A stretch of DNA of 64,000 nt, from positions 56,840 to 120,839 of the forward strand of contig JADJDT010000020.1 in NCBI GenBank assembly GCA_016702545.1, in the 5' to 3' direction. A model generated the notes under the pieces. The model was given only the letters and a program-made list of their open reading frames with translations. It was not told where the DNA came from and did no database searches. A program made the position numbers and the translations under genes. Position 1 is the stretch's first letter. Every line of letters starts with the position of its first letter. This document shows positions 55,689-64,000 of this stretch, piece after piece. This DNA is from Pseudomonadota bacterium (lineage in GTDB: Bacteria; Myxococcota_A; Polyangia; GCA-2747355).

Positions 55689-56714
55689 GTGTCTCGGGTC
55701 GAGCCTACGGTACAGCCATTGACGGTGCTTCAGCCACAAGAGGTCTTGTTTGCCGAGGGGGCGCGCGAGCTGCCCGTGCTCTCGGCGTGTGAGCACTACG
55801 CCGGCGCCGAACGCTTCTTGCGCAAGGCGCTCGAGCTGCAGCAGCAGCTCGGCGGTACCTTCGATGTCACGGTGGATTGCGAGGATGGTGCGCGCGCGGG
55901 CGCCGAACGCGAGCAGATCGAGCTGGCGGTGGCGCTGCTGCACGACCCGCTCAATCGTCACGATCGGCTCGGCGTGCGCATCCATGGCTTCCACGATGCG
56001 GTCTGGCGCCAGGACGTCGACCTGCTGCTGGCAGGTGCGGCCCGGCGCGTCGCCTATCTGACGCTGCCGAAGGTCACCTGCGCCGCGCAGGTCGAGACCA
56101 TGGCGGCGCACATTCGCAGCGGCTGCGCGCGGTACGCGGAGGGGCGAATCCTGCCGCTGCATGTGCTGATCGAGACCCAGGGCGCGCTGCGCGAGGTCTG
56201 GCAGATCGCCGCCCTCCCCGCGGTCGAGGTCCTGGACTTCGGGTTGATGGACTTCGTCAGCGACCACCAGGGCGCGATCCCCGAGGCCGCGATGCGCTCA
56301 CCCGACCAGTTCGAGCACCGGCTGGTCGCGCGCGCCAAGGCCGAGGTCGCGGCGGCGGCGCTGGCGCACGGCGTCGTGCCGGCGCACAACGTGACGCTGG
56401 CGCTCAAGGACAGCGCCCAGACGCGCGCCGACGCGGCCCGGGCCCAGCGCGAGTTCGGCTTCCAGCGCATGTGGAGCATCTACCCGACGCAGATCGAGGC
56501 GATCCTCGCCGGCATGGCCCCGGACTTCTCGCGGCTGCCGCGCGCGCTGGCGCTGCTGGCGCGGGCCCAGGACGCCGGCTGGGGACCGGTGGCCTTCGAG
56601 GGCCAGCTCCAGGACCGAGGGACCTATCGCGAGGCCTGGCGGTTGGTGCGTCAGGCGCGGGCGCGGGCGCTGCCGCTCGGCGCCGAGGCCGAGCGCCGCT
56701 TCTTCGGCGCTTGA
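55689..56714 (+). CDS. CitE/HpcH-HpaI aldolase-family protein
   Basis: 341 residues from GTG 55689, chosen because the longer start at 55644 would overlap the divergent yihY-like start codon. The TIM-barrel of the citrate-lyase-beta/HpcH group is indicated by DVTVDCEDGARAG (metal-binding acidic residues), VRIHGFHD, YLTLPKV, PLHVLIETQGAL (catalytic Glu) and DFGLMDFVSDH. Such enzymes cleave or form C-C bonds of CoA esters or 2-keto acids. The substrate is not clear; malyl-CoA-type lyases are the nearest kind. No pathway partner is adjacent. Confidence 0.8.
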   Translation: MSRVEPTVQPLTVLQPQEVLFAEGARELPVLSACEHYAGAERFLRKALELQQQLGGTFDVTVDCEDGARAGAEREQIELAVALLHDPLNRHDRLGVRIHGFHDAVWRQDVDLLLAGAARRVAYLTLPKVTCAAQVETMAAHIRSGCARYAEGRILPLHVLIETQGALREVWQIAALPAVEVLDFGLMDFVSDHQGAIPEAAMRSPDQFEHRLVARAKAEVAAAALAHGVVPAHNVTLALKDSAQTRADAARAQREFGFQRMWSIYPTQIEAILAGMAPDFSRLPRALALLARAQDAGWGPVAFEGQLQDRGTYREAWRLVRQARARALPLGAEAERRFFGA

Positions 56715-56828
56715 GACCGTAATCAGAAGTCCCCTCCCGTCGCCGGATCAGCGGAGGCTCGCTGCTCCCGCGCGGTCCGGCAAGCCCGGGGCCCCAACGC
56801 CCGGCTCAACCTTTGCTGCAGGCCGTCG

Positions 56829-58433
<1,605 letters not shown>

Positions 58434-58486
58434 AGGTCTCCTCAAGAGGAAGAGGGCTGCGGGTTTCGGCCGGCTGCTGAGCGCGG

Positions 58487-59431
58487 TCAGGCCAGCTCGG
58501 CCATCACGCCGCGCAGCCGATCGATCGTGGCGGGTTCGGGGCGAAAGCGCAGGCGGAACATCGGGACCTCGCGCGCCAGGCGTGCGCAGCGTTCCCACAG
58601 CGCACCGAGCCCCGCCTGCCCGGTCCAGACCGGCTGCCAGACCGTGGTCAGCATGCGCCGCTGGGCATCCTCGGGGCTGATCCGCTCGATCCGCGTCTGC
58701 TCGGCGTGCTCGAGGAAGAAGAGGGCGTGCAGCGGGCCGGTCTCCGGTGAGACCTGCCGCAGGTCGCCGTGCCAGGGCGTGCCGCACAGCTGATGCCCCT
58801 CCGGCGTGGGCCGCACCGCGATGCGATCATCACAGAGCAGCGTGGCGCCCTGGGCGGTCCAGAGCGCGCCGATGGTGCTCTTGCCGCGTCCCGAGTGACC
58901 GGTGAAGATCATGCCGCGGCGCTGTCCGGGCTGGCCGTCGGGGCCGCGGCCCTCGCTCCCGTCGCGGATGCCGCAGGAGTGAAACACCAGCCCGCCGCGC
59001 TCGGTCAGAGCGTCGAGGAACACCAGCTCGCCCAGGGGAAAGGCGAGGGCGGCCGGCTCACGCTCGACCCCCGTGAGCGACCGGAACTCGGGGGCCGTGC
59101 TCACGCGCCAGCGCGCCGCCCCTTGCTCCCGCACCGCCGAGCGCCAGATCGGCAGCCCGGGTAGCACGGACTTGAAGAGAAAGACCGGGCGGTCCTCGGA
59201 GCGGTAGGCGATCCACTGCGTGGTTTCGCAGCGCGGACTGCCGGGGTCCGGGCGGGGTTGCTCAGGCGGTTCCGACACGGCCTGCAGCGTGACGTCGGCC
59301 TCCCCGACGGGCGCGACCGTCGCGAAGGGCGCGTAAGCCGGTGGGAGCGCACCCGGCGCCACGCCGTCCCGGCGCTGCTGCTCCACGCTCAGCACCAGCT
59401 CCGCGATGCGGTAGGACGTGATGACGCTCAT
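58487..59431 (-). CDS. HprK-like (HPr-kinase-related) protein
   Basis: 314 residues from ATG 59431 (MSVITSYRIAEL). A Walker A loop, FTGHSGRGKSTIGAL, lies near 176-190, and LLCDDRIAVRPTPEG carries the DD of HPr-kinase-like enzymes. The N-terminal half (about 1-170) is a separate beta-rich domain. No PTS HPr gene is near. HprK-related kinases beside PqqD-like proteins are known from peptide-modifying systems such as lasso-peptide clusters and the HPr-rel groups. Here it probably acts with the upstream PqqD-like protein, 60 bases away on the same strand. Confidence 0.78.
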   Translation of the reverse strand: MSVITSYRIAELVLSVEQQRRDGVAPGALPPAYAPFATVAPVGEADVTLQAVSEPPEQPRPDPGSPRCETTQWIAYRSEDRPVFLFKSVLPGLPIWRSAVREQGAARWRVSTAPEFRSLTGVEREPAALAFPLGELVFLDALTERGGLVFHSCGIRDGSEGRGPDGQPGQRRGMIFTGHSGRGKSTIGALWTAQGATLLCDDRIAVRPTPEGHQLCGTPWHGDLRQVSPETGPLHALFFLEHAEQTRIERISPEDAQRRMLTTVWQPVWTGQAGLGALWERCARLAREVPMFRLRFRPEPATIDRLRGVMAELA

Positions 59432-59490
59432 GGCAGCTGGATAAGCTGGCGCCGATGCGCGGGAGGCGAGGTCGGCCGCACGACAGGCTC

Positions 59491-59982
59491 CTAGGAGGAG
59501 CCCGCGGAAGGGCTGCTGGTGCACTGCGGCCCGCCCTCGCCGAATTCGTCCTTGGCGCAGGCCGCGTAGACGCCGGAGGCCTCGAGCTGCTCCTCCCAGA
59601 GGATACCTGGGAGTGCCTCGGGCGTTTCACCCGCGCTCGCGGGCGAGGCGGGGGCGGCGTGCGCGGGGCCCGCCCCGACCGGCAGCGTCGCGACCACCTG
59701 CAGCAGCTCACGGCGGATCAGCGCCTGGGCGATCTGCTCGACCTCGTCGATGAGGCCTGCGGCCGGCTGCTGCAGCCGCGCGGCGACCGCGTCCGCTCCC
59801 GCCGCCAGATCGCTCTCCGAGGCCAGCGCCTCCCACAGCGCGGAGGCCGTGCCGTTGAGCCCCACCAGCGTGCGCCGCGGCACGTCCAGCACCACGACCT
59901 CGTCCCCGACCCGCTGCCAGGCCACGGAGGGCGCGTGCCGCACTCGGGCTCCGCTGCTCGTCGACTTCGCTTCAGCGCTCAT
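59491..59982 (-). CDS. PqqD-like peptide-binding protein with Cys-containing tail
   Basis: 163 residues. The first 95 match a PqqD/RRE fold: VGDEVVVLDVPRRTLVGLN, TASALWEAL, and IAQALIRRELLQ. Such domains bind the leader of a RiPP precursor and present it to a modifying enzyme. An Ala/Pro linker follows, then a tail of about 40 residues, LPGILWEEQLEASGVYAACAK with a later GGPQCTSSPS. This tail resembles the core part of small Cys-containing precursor-like peptides, but that is my comparison from memory. The gene is upstream of and co-oriented with the HprK-like gene, and no radical-SAM or cyclase gene is adjacent. Confidence 0.68.
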   Translation of the reverse strand: MSAEAKSTSSGARVRHAPSVAWQRVGDEVVVLDVPRRTLVGLNGTASALWEALASESDLAAGADAVAARLQQPAAGLIDEVEQIAQALIRRELLQVVATLPVGAGPAHAAPASPASAGETPEALPGILWEEQLEASGVYAACAKDEFGEGGPQCTSSPSAGSS

Positions 59983-60222
59983 GCTTCACACCTCGTCCGT
60001 CAAGCTCGTCCGTCAAGCTCGTTCGTCAAGTGGCCTGCTTCCCGGCGGCGAATGGGGTCGCACGCACGCGGCCCAGGCGCCGTGCGGATCCTGTTGCTCC
60101 CGCAAGAGGGCCAAAGTGTACAGAAGGAGCCTTCCGGGGCAAGCCCTTTTCCGTCGCAGGCCGGGTGTGCCCGCAGCGCGCGAGATGGCGCGCGGGGCGA
60201 GGCGAGGCGAACCCGTGGCGTG

Positions 60223-60405
60223 CTAGACCGAAAACAAGCGCGCTGCAGCGCAAGCCCTTTGTTTTCGGGCTAGACGAGCCGACAGGCGAGCGTTATGGGG
60301 TGAAGTCGCGGGGATTCACTCCCCGCGACGAGGGGGCTTTGCGAAAGCCCCCTGAGTCATATCTAGGCCCAAAACGAGCGCGGGACGCGCTTGTTTTGGG
60401 GCTAG
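60223..60405. repeat. CTAG-bounded four-hairpin element, copy 2
   Basis: 183 bases, about 90 percent or more identical by eye to 12070-12251, with the same four hairpins and CTAG at both ends and at the inner boundaries (60270, 60363). Most differences fall in the loop of the first hairpin or are single bases. The closing CTAG supplies the TAG stop codon, read on the minus strand at 60402-60404, of the neighbouring lipoprotein gene. Confidence 0.85.
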
Positions 60406-61067
60406 AGGCTGGCGCTGGCGGTCTGCGGAGCGAGCTCGAAGTTCTTCACCACGTCGGGCGTTCCGGTCGTGCGGTCGAGGTAGACCTCGACGCGCCAGCT
60501 CCCCGTCATCCCATGCTGGGTGATCCAGGTCCCGCCGATGGGGAGATAGTCCCAGACGACGCGCTGGCCGCTTGGGTTGGTCTGCGCCAGCTGGACCGTG
60601 GCCGTGTGCGGGAGATCGGCGCTGGGCTCGAAGGGCTTGTCCGCGCTCGCCGGGTCGGTCGAGAAGGCCACCAGCTTCTGGTAGTAGAGCGACCCGTCGG
60701 GCGAGTAGTACTTGCGCAGCTCGACGTGATCACCGCTGACGCCCTTCCACAGGCCGTAGACGTGCAGCTCGCGCAGGCTCTCGATGCCGTAGCGGGTCGT
60801 GCTGCACTCGGCGGCGCCGCAGAGCTTCTGCGTGCCCGAGAAGACGACCGCATTCGGCACCGCGGGCGTGGCCGAGGGGTCAGTCGCTGAGGGGTCGCTC
60901 GCGGCCGCGGGATCGCTGCCGGCGGGGCCCGAGGCCTTCGTCGTGTCCTGGGGTCCGGCGGTCTTGCCGCCTGGCGCCGACGCGCCCTCGTCCGAGCAGC
61001 CGAAGCCGACGGTGGCCGCCAGCACCAACGTCAGGACCTTCCCGAGACCGGCTATGGTGGCACGCAT
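60402..61067 (-). CDS. Lipoprotein of unknown function
   Basis: 221 residues from ATG 61067, with GGAGGAG nine bases upstream. The signal is TIAGLGKVLTLVLAATVGFGC with a lipobox. A Ser/Asp/Pro-rich linker (about 25-60) precedes a beta-rich domain with one Cys pair (KLCGAAECSTTRYG) and repeated strands (LRELHVYGLWKGV, HTATVQLAQTNPSG, GSWRVEVYLDRTTG). The last strand pair resembles domains that describe or bind a protein partner, but no family is named. Its stop codon comes from the end of the four-hairpin repeat. Confidence 0.65.
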   Translation of the reverse strand: MRATIAGLGKVLTLVLAATVGFGCSDEGASAPGGKTAGPQDTTKASGPAGSDPAAASDPSATDPSATPAVPNAVVFSGTQKLCGAAECSTTRYGIESLRELHVYGLWKGVSGDHVELRKYYSPDGSLYYQKLVAFSTDPASADKPFEPSADLPHTATVQLAQTNPSGQRVVWDYLPIGGTWITQHGMTGSWRVEVYLDRTTGTPDVVKNFELAPQTASASL

Positions 61068-61144
61068 GGCACTCTCCTCCCCTTCGTCGTTGGGCGTCTC
61101 GAAATCCCGGCGAGACACACTCCGTTCTTGGTGCAATGGTTTTA

Positions 61145-61173
61145 TTGTTACTGCCAGTACAAACTGACGTCAA
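61145..61173 (-). promoter_or_regulatory. Likely promoter of the lipoprotein gene
   Basis: On the minus strand, TTGACG (61168-61173) is followed by a 17-base spacer and TAACAA (61145-61150). The region is visibly richer in A/T than the surroundings. The distance to the ATG at 61067 leaves a leader of about 70 bases. Confidence 0.5.
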
Positions 61174-61287
61174 CATCTAAATGCTAGCCGCACCTTATCC
61201 TCCGACTCCCCACGCGCGCTCCATCGATGCTCCTCATGGGGTTGCTACCGTCGAAAGCGACACTCGGACCCCTCAGGAGGTTACCCC

Positions 61288-62649
61288 ATGCATCGCACGC
61301 TGCTCTTCAAGACCCTCGTACTCTGTCTGTTGGCCCTCGTGCTGCTTGTGCCGCTATCGATGATTCGCGGAACGATCAGCGAGCGGCAGGAACGCCGTGA
61401 GACGGCCCGCCAGGACATCGCCCGCAGCTGGACCGGCCCGCAGCGGTTGATCGGGCCGATCCTGGCCGTGCCCTACCAGCGCCGCGACGCGGTCGAGCGC
61501 TATGACGAGAAGCTGCAGCGCCTCATCATCGAGAACCGCCTGACGGAGGAGGTGGCGTATCTGCTGCCCGAGACCCTGCAGGTAGGGGCGGGCGTCGAGA
61601 CCGAGGAGCGCTATCGCGGCCTACACCGGATTCCCGTCTACACCGCGCGGCTCGACCTGCATGGCAGCTTCAACGTGCCGCCGCGCGCGGGCGTAAGCGC
61701 CCCGGCCGAGTCGTTGACCTTCGGTGAGCCCTATCTCGTGATCGCGGTCTCCGACGTGCGGGGCTTGCGCGACGCGCCGCGCCTGCGCTGGGAGGGCCAA
61801 GGGCGCCCCTTCGCTCCGGGGACGCGGACCCCCTTTCTCGAGGCGGGTGTAAACGCTCCGCTCGGCCCGACCGATCTGGCCGAGCCGCACACCTATCGCT
61901 TCGATCTGGCGCTGGGCCTGCTGGGTATGGATCGCCTCGAGGTCGCGCCGATCGGCCGTTCCACGAGGGTCGAGCTCGCGTCGAGCTGGCCGCACCCCAG
62001 CTTCGTCGGCGACTTCCTGCCCGCGCACCGCAAAATCGGCGCCGCGGGCTTCCGTGCCCGCTGGCAGACGACGCATTTCGCCACCGACTCCGAGAGCCGC
62101 CTGCACGAGGCCCAGGTCGCGGGGCGCGGTCCCTTCAGCCACAGCCTGCTCGGCGTGGCCTTCATCCAGCCCGTCGATGTCTACCTCCAGACCGAGCGCG
62201 CGGTGAAGTACGGCCTGCTCTTCGTGGGGCTGACCTTCCTCGTCTTCTTCCTCTTCGAGGTCTTGCGCAAGCTCGCGATCCACCCGGTCCAGTACACCCT
62301 GCTCGGGTTGGCGCTGACCCTGTTCTACTTGCTGCTGCTCTCGCTCTCCGAGCACCTCTCGTTCACCGCGTCGTACCTGATCGGAGCCGGCGCCAGCACG
62401 GCGCTGCTCGGCTTCTACGTGCGTCACGTGCTCCGCAGCGCCCAGGGGGCCGCCGCCTTCGTCGCACTGCTCGGCCTGCTCTACGGCGTGCTCTTCGTGA
62501 TCCTCCGCTCCGAGGACTACGCCCTGCTGATGGGCGCGGTGTTGCTCTTCGCCACGCTCGCCGTGATCATGTTCCTCACCCGGCGCCTGGACTGGTACCA
62601 GATCGGCGCCGATCTGCGGGCAGGTCGGGGCGGAAGCGCCGGATCGTGA
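61288..62649 (+). CDS. creD: Inner-membrane protein CreD
   Basis: 453 residues. An N-terminal membrane helix (TLVLCLLALVLLVPLSMI) is followed by GTISERQERRE and the periplasmic domain (WTGPQRLIGPILAVPYQ), then five helices at the C-terminus starting KYGLLFVGLTFLVFFLFEVL. These are CreD hallmarks. A perfect AGGAGGT ribosome site lies at 61275-61281. CreD is controlled by the CreBC two-component system in E. coli and Pseudomonas and is linked to envelope stress and beta-lactam response. The regulator and sensor genes follow directly here. Confidence 0.93.
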   Translation: MHRTLLFKTLVLCLLALVLLVPLSMIRGTISERQERRETARQDIARSWTGPQRLIGPILAVPYQRRDAVERYDEKLQRLIIENRLTEEVAYLLPETLQVGAGVETEERYRGLHRIPVYTARLDLHGSFNVPPRAGVSAPAESLTFGEPYLVIAVSDVRGLRDAPRLRWEGQGRPFAPGTRTPFLEAGVNAPLGPTDLAEPHTYRFDLALGLLGMDRLEVAPIGRSTRVELASSWPHPSFVGDFLPAHRKIGAAGFRARWQTTHFATDSESRLHEAQVAGRGPFSHSLLGVAFIQPVDVYLQTERAVKYGLLFVGLTFLVFFLFEVLRKLAIHPVQYTLLGLALTLFYLLLLSLSEHLSFTASYLIGAGASTALLGFYVRHVLRSAQGAAAFVALLGLLYGVLFVILRSEDYALLMGAVLLFATLAVIMFLTRRLDWYQIGADLRAGRGGSAGS

Positions 62650-62655
62650 GAGGCC

Positions 62656-63351
62656 ATGGAGCGCCTGTTGGGTCGCGTGCTGATCGTCGAGGACGAGCAG
62701 TCAATCGCCGAGACGATCAGCTACGCCCTCGCCCTCGAGGGCTTCACGCCCGTGGTTTGTGCCACGGGGCGCGAGGCGCTCGACGAGCTGCGCCAGCGTC
62801 CCGTTCAACTGCTGGTGCTCGACGTCGGGTTGCCCGATATCTCGGGCTTCGAGCTCTGCAAGCGGATCCGGGCCTTCTCGCCGCTGCCGATCATCTTTCT
62901 CACCGCCCGCGCCGAGGAGATCGACCGGGTCCTCGGCCTCGAGCTCGGTGGCGACGACTATGTTGCCAAGCCCTTCAGTCCGCGCGAGCTGGTGGCGCGG
63001 GCCAAGGCCGTGCTGCGTCGCAGCGCGGGCCAGCCCGGCGGTGGTGCACCTTCTCGCGGCCACCCGAGCTTCGCGGTCGATGCCGAGCGCCGGCGCATCA
63101 GCCTGCGGGGCACGGCGCTCGATTTGTCGCCGGTGGAATACCGACTGCTCTCGGTGCTGGTGCGCCATCCGGGGCGGGTCTTCTCGCGCCAGGAGCTGAT
63201 GCGCTGCGTGACGGACCAACCAGAGATGACCCTCGAGCGCACGATCGATACGCACATCAAGAATCTCCGCGCCAAGCTACGGGCCCTGGCGCCCGACGAG
63301 GAGCTGCTGCGCACGCACCGCGGCTTCGGCTACGCCCTCGAGGAGGACTGA
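62656..63351 (+). CDS. creB: Response regulator CreB
   Basis: 231 residues, OmpR/PhoB class. The receiver has acidic pair ED in LIVEDEQSIAETI, the phospho-acceptor Asp in LVLDVGLPDISGF, and Lys in YVAKPFSPREL. The winged helix ends DTHIKNLRAKLRAL and THRGFGYALEE. It lies 6 bases after creD and 0 bases before the sensor start. In Pseudomonas CreB activates creD and cellular antibiotic-tolerance genes. Here the genes are arranged creD-creB-creC, so the system would control its own effector in one operon. Confidence 0.93.
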   Translation: MERLLGRVLIVEDEQSIAETISYALALEGFTPVVCATGREALDELRQRPVQLLVLDVGLPDISGFELCKRIRAFSPLPIIFLTARAEEIDRVLGLELGGDDYVAKPFSPRELVARAKAVLRRSAGQPGGGAPSRGHPSFAVDAERRRISLRGTALDLSPVEYRLLSVLVRHPGRVFSRQELMRCVTDQPEMTLERTIDTHIKNLRAKLRALAPDEELLRTHRGFGYALEED

Positions 63352-64000
63352 GTGAGCATCAGCGCGCGCGTCAGCCTCGCCTTCGCCTTGCTCTGCAGCC
63401 TCGGCTTCTACTTCTTCGTCGGTCAGGTGCTCGAGGCTACCAAGCAGCACTACCGCGAGGCCACCGAGGAGCCGCTGATCGATTTGGCGACGATTCTGGC
63501 GGCGCAGGTGGCTGAGCACGCGGCGAGCCACGGTGGCAAGGTGCAGAGCGCGGCACCGACCCTCGCGCTGGCCTTTCGTCGCGCCTATGGCGAGCGCTTC
63601 GCGGCGCAGATCTTCGCGCTGAAGAAGCAGCGCGTCGACGTGCGGGTCTACCTGACGGACGCGCGCGGTCGGGTGGTCTTCGATTCGGCGGGACGGGCCG
63701 TCGGGCGCTACTACGCGGCCTGGAATGACGTGTGGCGCACCCTGCAGGGCGCGTACGGCGCGCGGATGACCCACGGCGACCCGTGGTCCAAGGCCGGCAT
63801 GATGTACGTCGCGGCGCCGGTGCGCAGCCACGGGGCCATCATCGGCGTCCTGAGCGTCGGCAAGCCCACGCACAGCAGCGATAGCTTCATCCGCTTGGCC
63901 AAGCGCAGCACCGTGCTGCTGGGCGTGCTCAGCGCGGTCACGGTGGTGCTGCTGGCCACGCTGCTGACCTTCTTGGTGGCCAGCCCGCTGCGTCGCCTGA
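63352..64000 (+). CDS. creC: Sensor histidine kinase CreC, N-terminal part
   Basis: The gene runs off the window. Translation starts at GTG 63352, directly after the creB stop. Visible are a first membrane helix (VSLAFALLCSLGFYFFVG), a periplasmic CreC-type sensing domain with LDL-type strands (VRVYLTDARGRVVFDS, DVWRTLQGAYGARMTHGD, MYVAAPVRSHGAIIGVLSVG), and the start of a second helix (VLLGVLSAVTVVLLATLLTF). The kinase core lies beyond position 64000. Confidence 0.9.
   Translation, partial: MSISARVSLAFALLCSLGFYFFVGQVLEATKQHYREATEEPLIDLATILAAQVAEHAASHGGKVQSAAPTLALAFRRAYGERFAAQIFALKKQRVDVRVYLTDARGRVVFDSAGRAVGRYYAAWNDVWRTLQGAYGARMTHGDPWSKAGMMYVAAPVRSHGAIIGVLSVGKPTHSSDSFIRLAKRSTVLLGVLSAVTVVLLATLLTFLVASPLRRL

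Overview
The window is about 64 kb of very GC-rich DNA that most resembles a member of the Myxococcota, perhaps a metagenome-assembled or draft genome. The pointers are extreme third-position GC, a trypsin-like lipoprotein with a MYXO-CTERM-like tail, many lipoproteins of unknown function, an FHA-histidine kinase-receiver hybrid, and a lipoprotein with Met-Asn-Ala repeats followed by a fragment of a family I associate with this phylum. The genus cannot be told from the sequence. Seven or more small indels break conserved genes, and two poly-G tracts look artificial, so the local assembly is imperfect.

Layout. 0-9.6 kb: the end of a Uma2-like gene, threonine deaminase (ilvA), murein endopeptidase (mepA-like), a frameshifted secreted protein, the Met-Asn-Ala repeat lipoprotein and its broken downstream partner, formyl-THF deformylase (purU), a quinone oxidoreductase and larB. 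9.7-12.3 kb: a multi-GAF histidine kinase and the first copy of a four-hairpin noncoding element. 12.3-21.4 kb: a complete Bat-type operon (moxR, DUF58, a Bat-type membrane protein, two VWA proteins, a TPR protein, batD, batE), mostly joined by 4-base start/stop overlaps. Two noncoding structured insertions sit inside it. 21.4-31 kb: a serine protease, a secreted protein with a PIN-like domain, a hotdog-fold protein, lipoproteins and a zinc alcohol dehydrogenase. 31-33 kb: a REP-associated tyrosine transposase (RAYT) between inverted arrays of short repeats. 33-44.5 kb: a DHH phosphoesterase, an outer-membrane barrel plus a very large metzincin-type lipoprotein, a Uma2 protein, a GT87-like membrane protein, a DUF4143 ATPase and a ParB-like protein.

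44.7-53 kb: a complex I block, nuoE-F-J-K-L-M-N, without the A-D and G-I genes, which must lie elsewhere. The NADH-entry module and the proton-pumping antiporter-like arm are thus grouped together. 53-60.4 kb: a PilZ protein running into poly-G, a YihY-type membrane protein, a CitE/HpcH-like aldolase, the FHA hybrid kinase, then a PqqD-like/HprK-like pair. That pair recalls peptide-modifying systems, and the PqqD-like protein ends in an unusual Cys-containing tail. 60.2-64 kb: the second copy of the four-hairpin element, a lipoprotein, and creD-creB-creC; the last runs off the end.

The most distinctive content is noncoding. There are three dispersed repeat families with two copies each in the window, the RAYT-flanking arrays, and several short tandem repeats both inside and outside genes.
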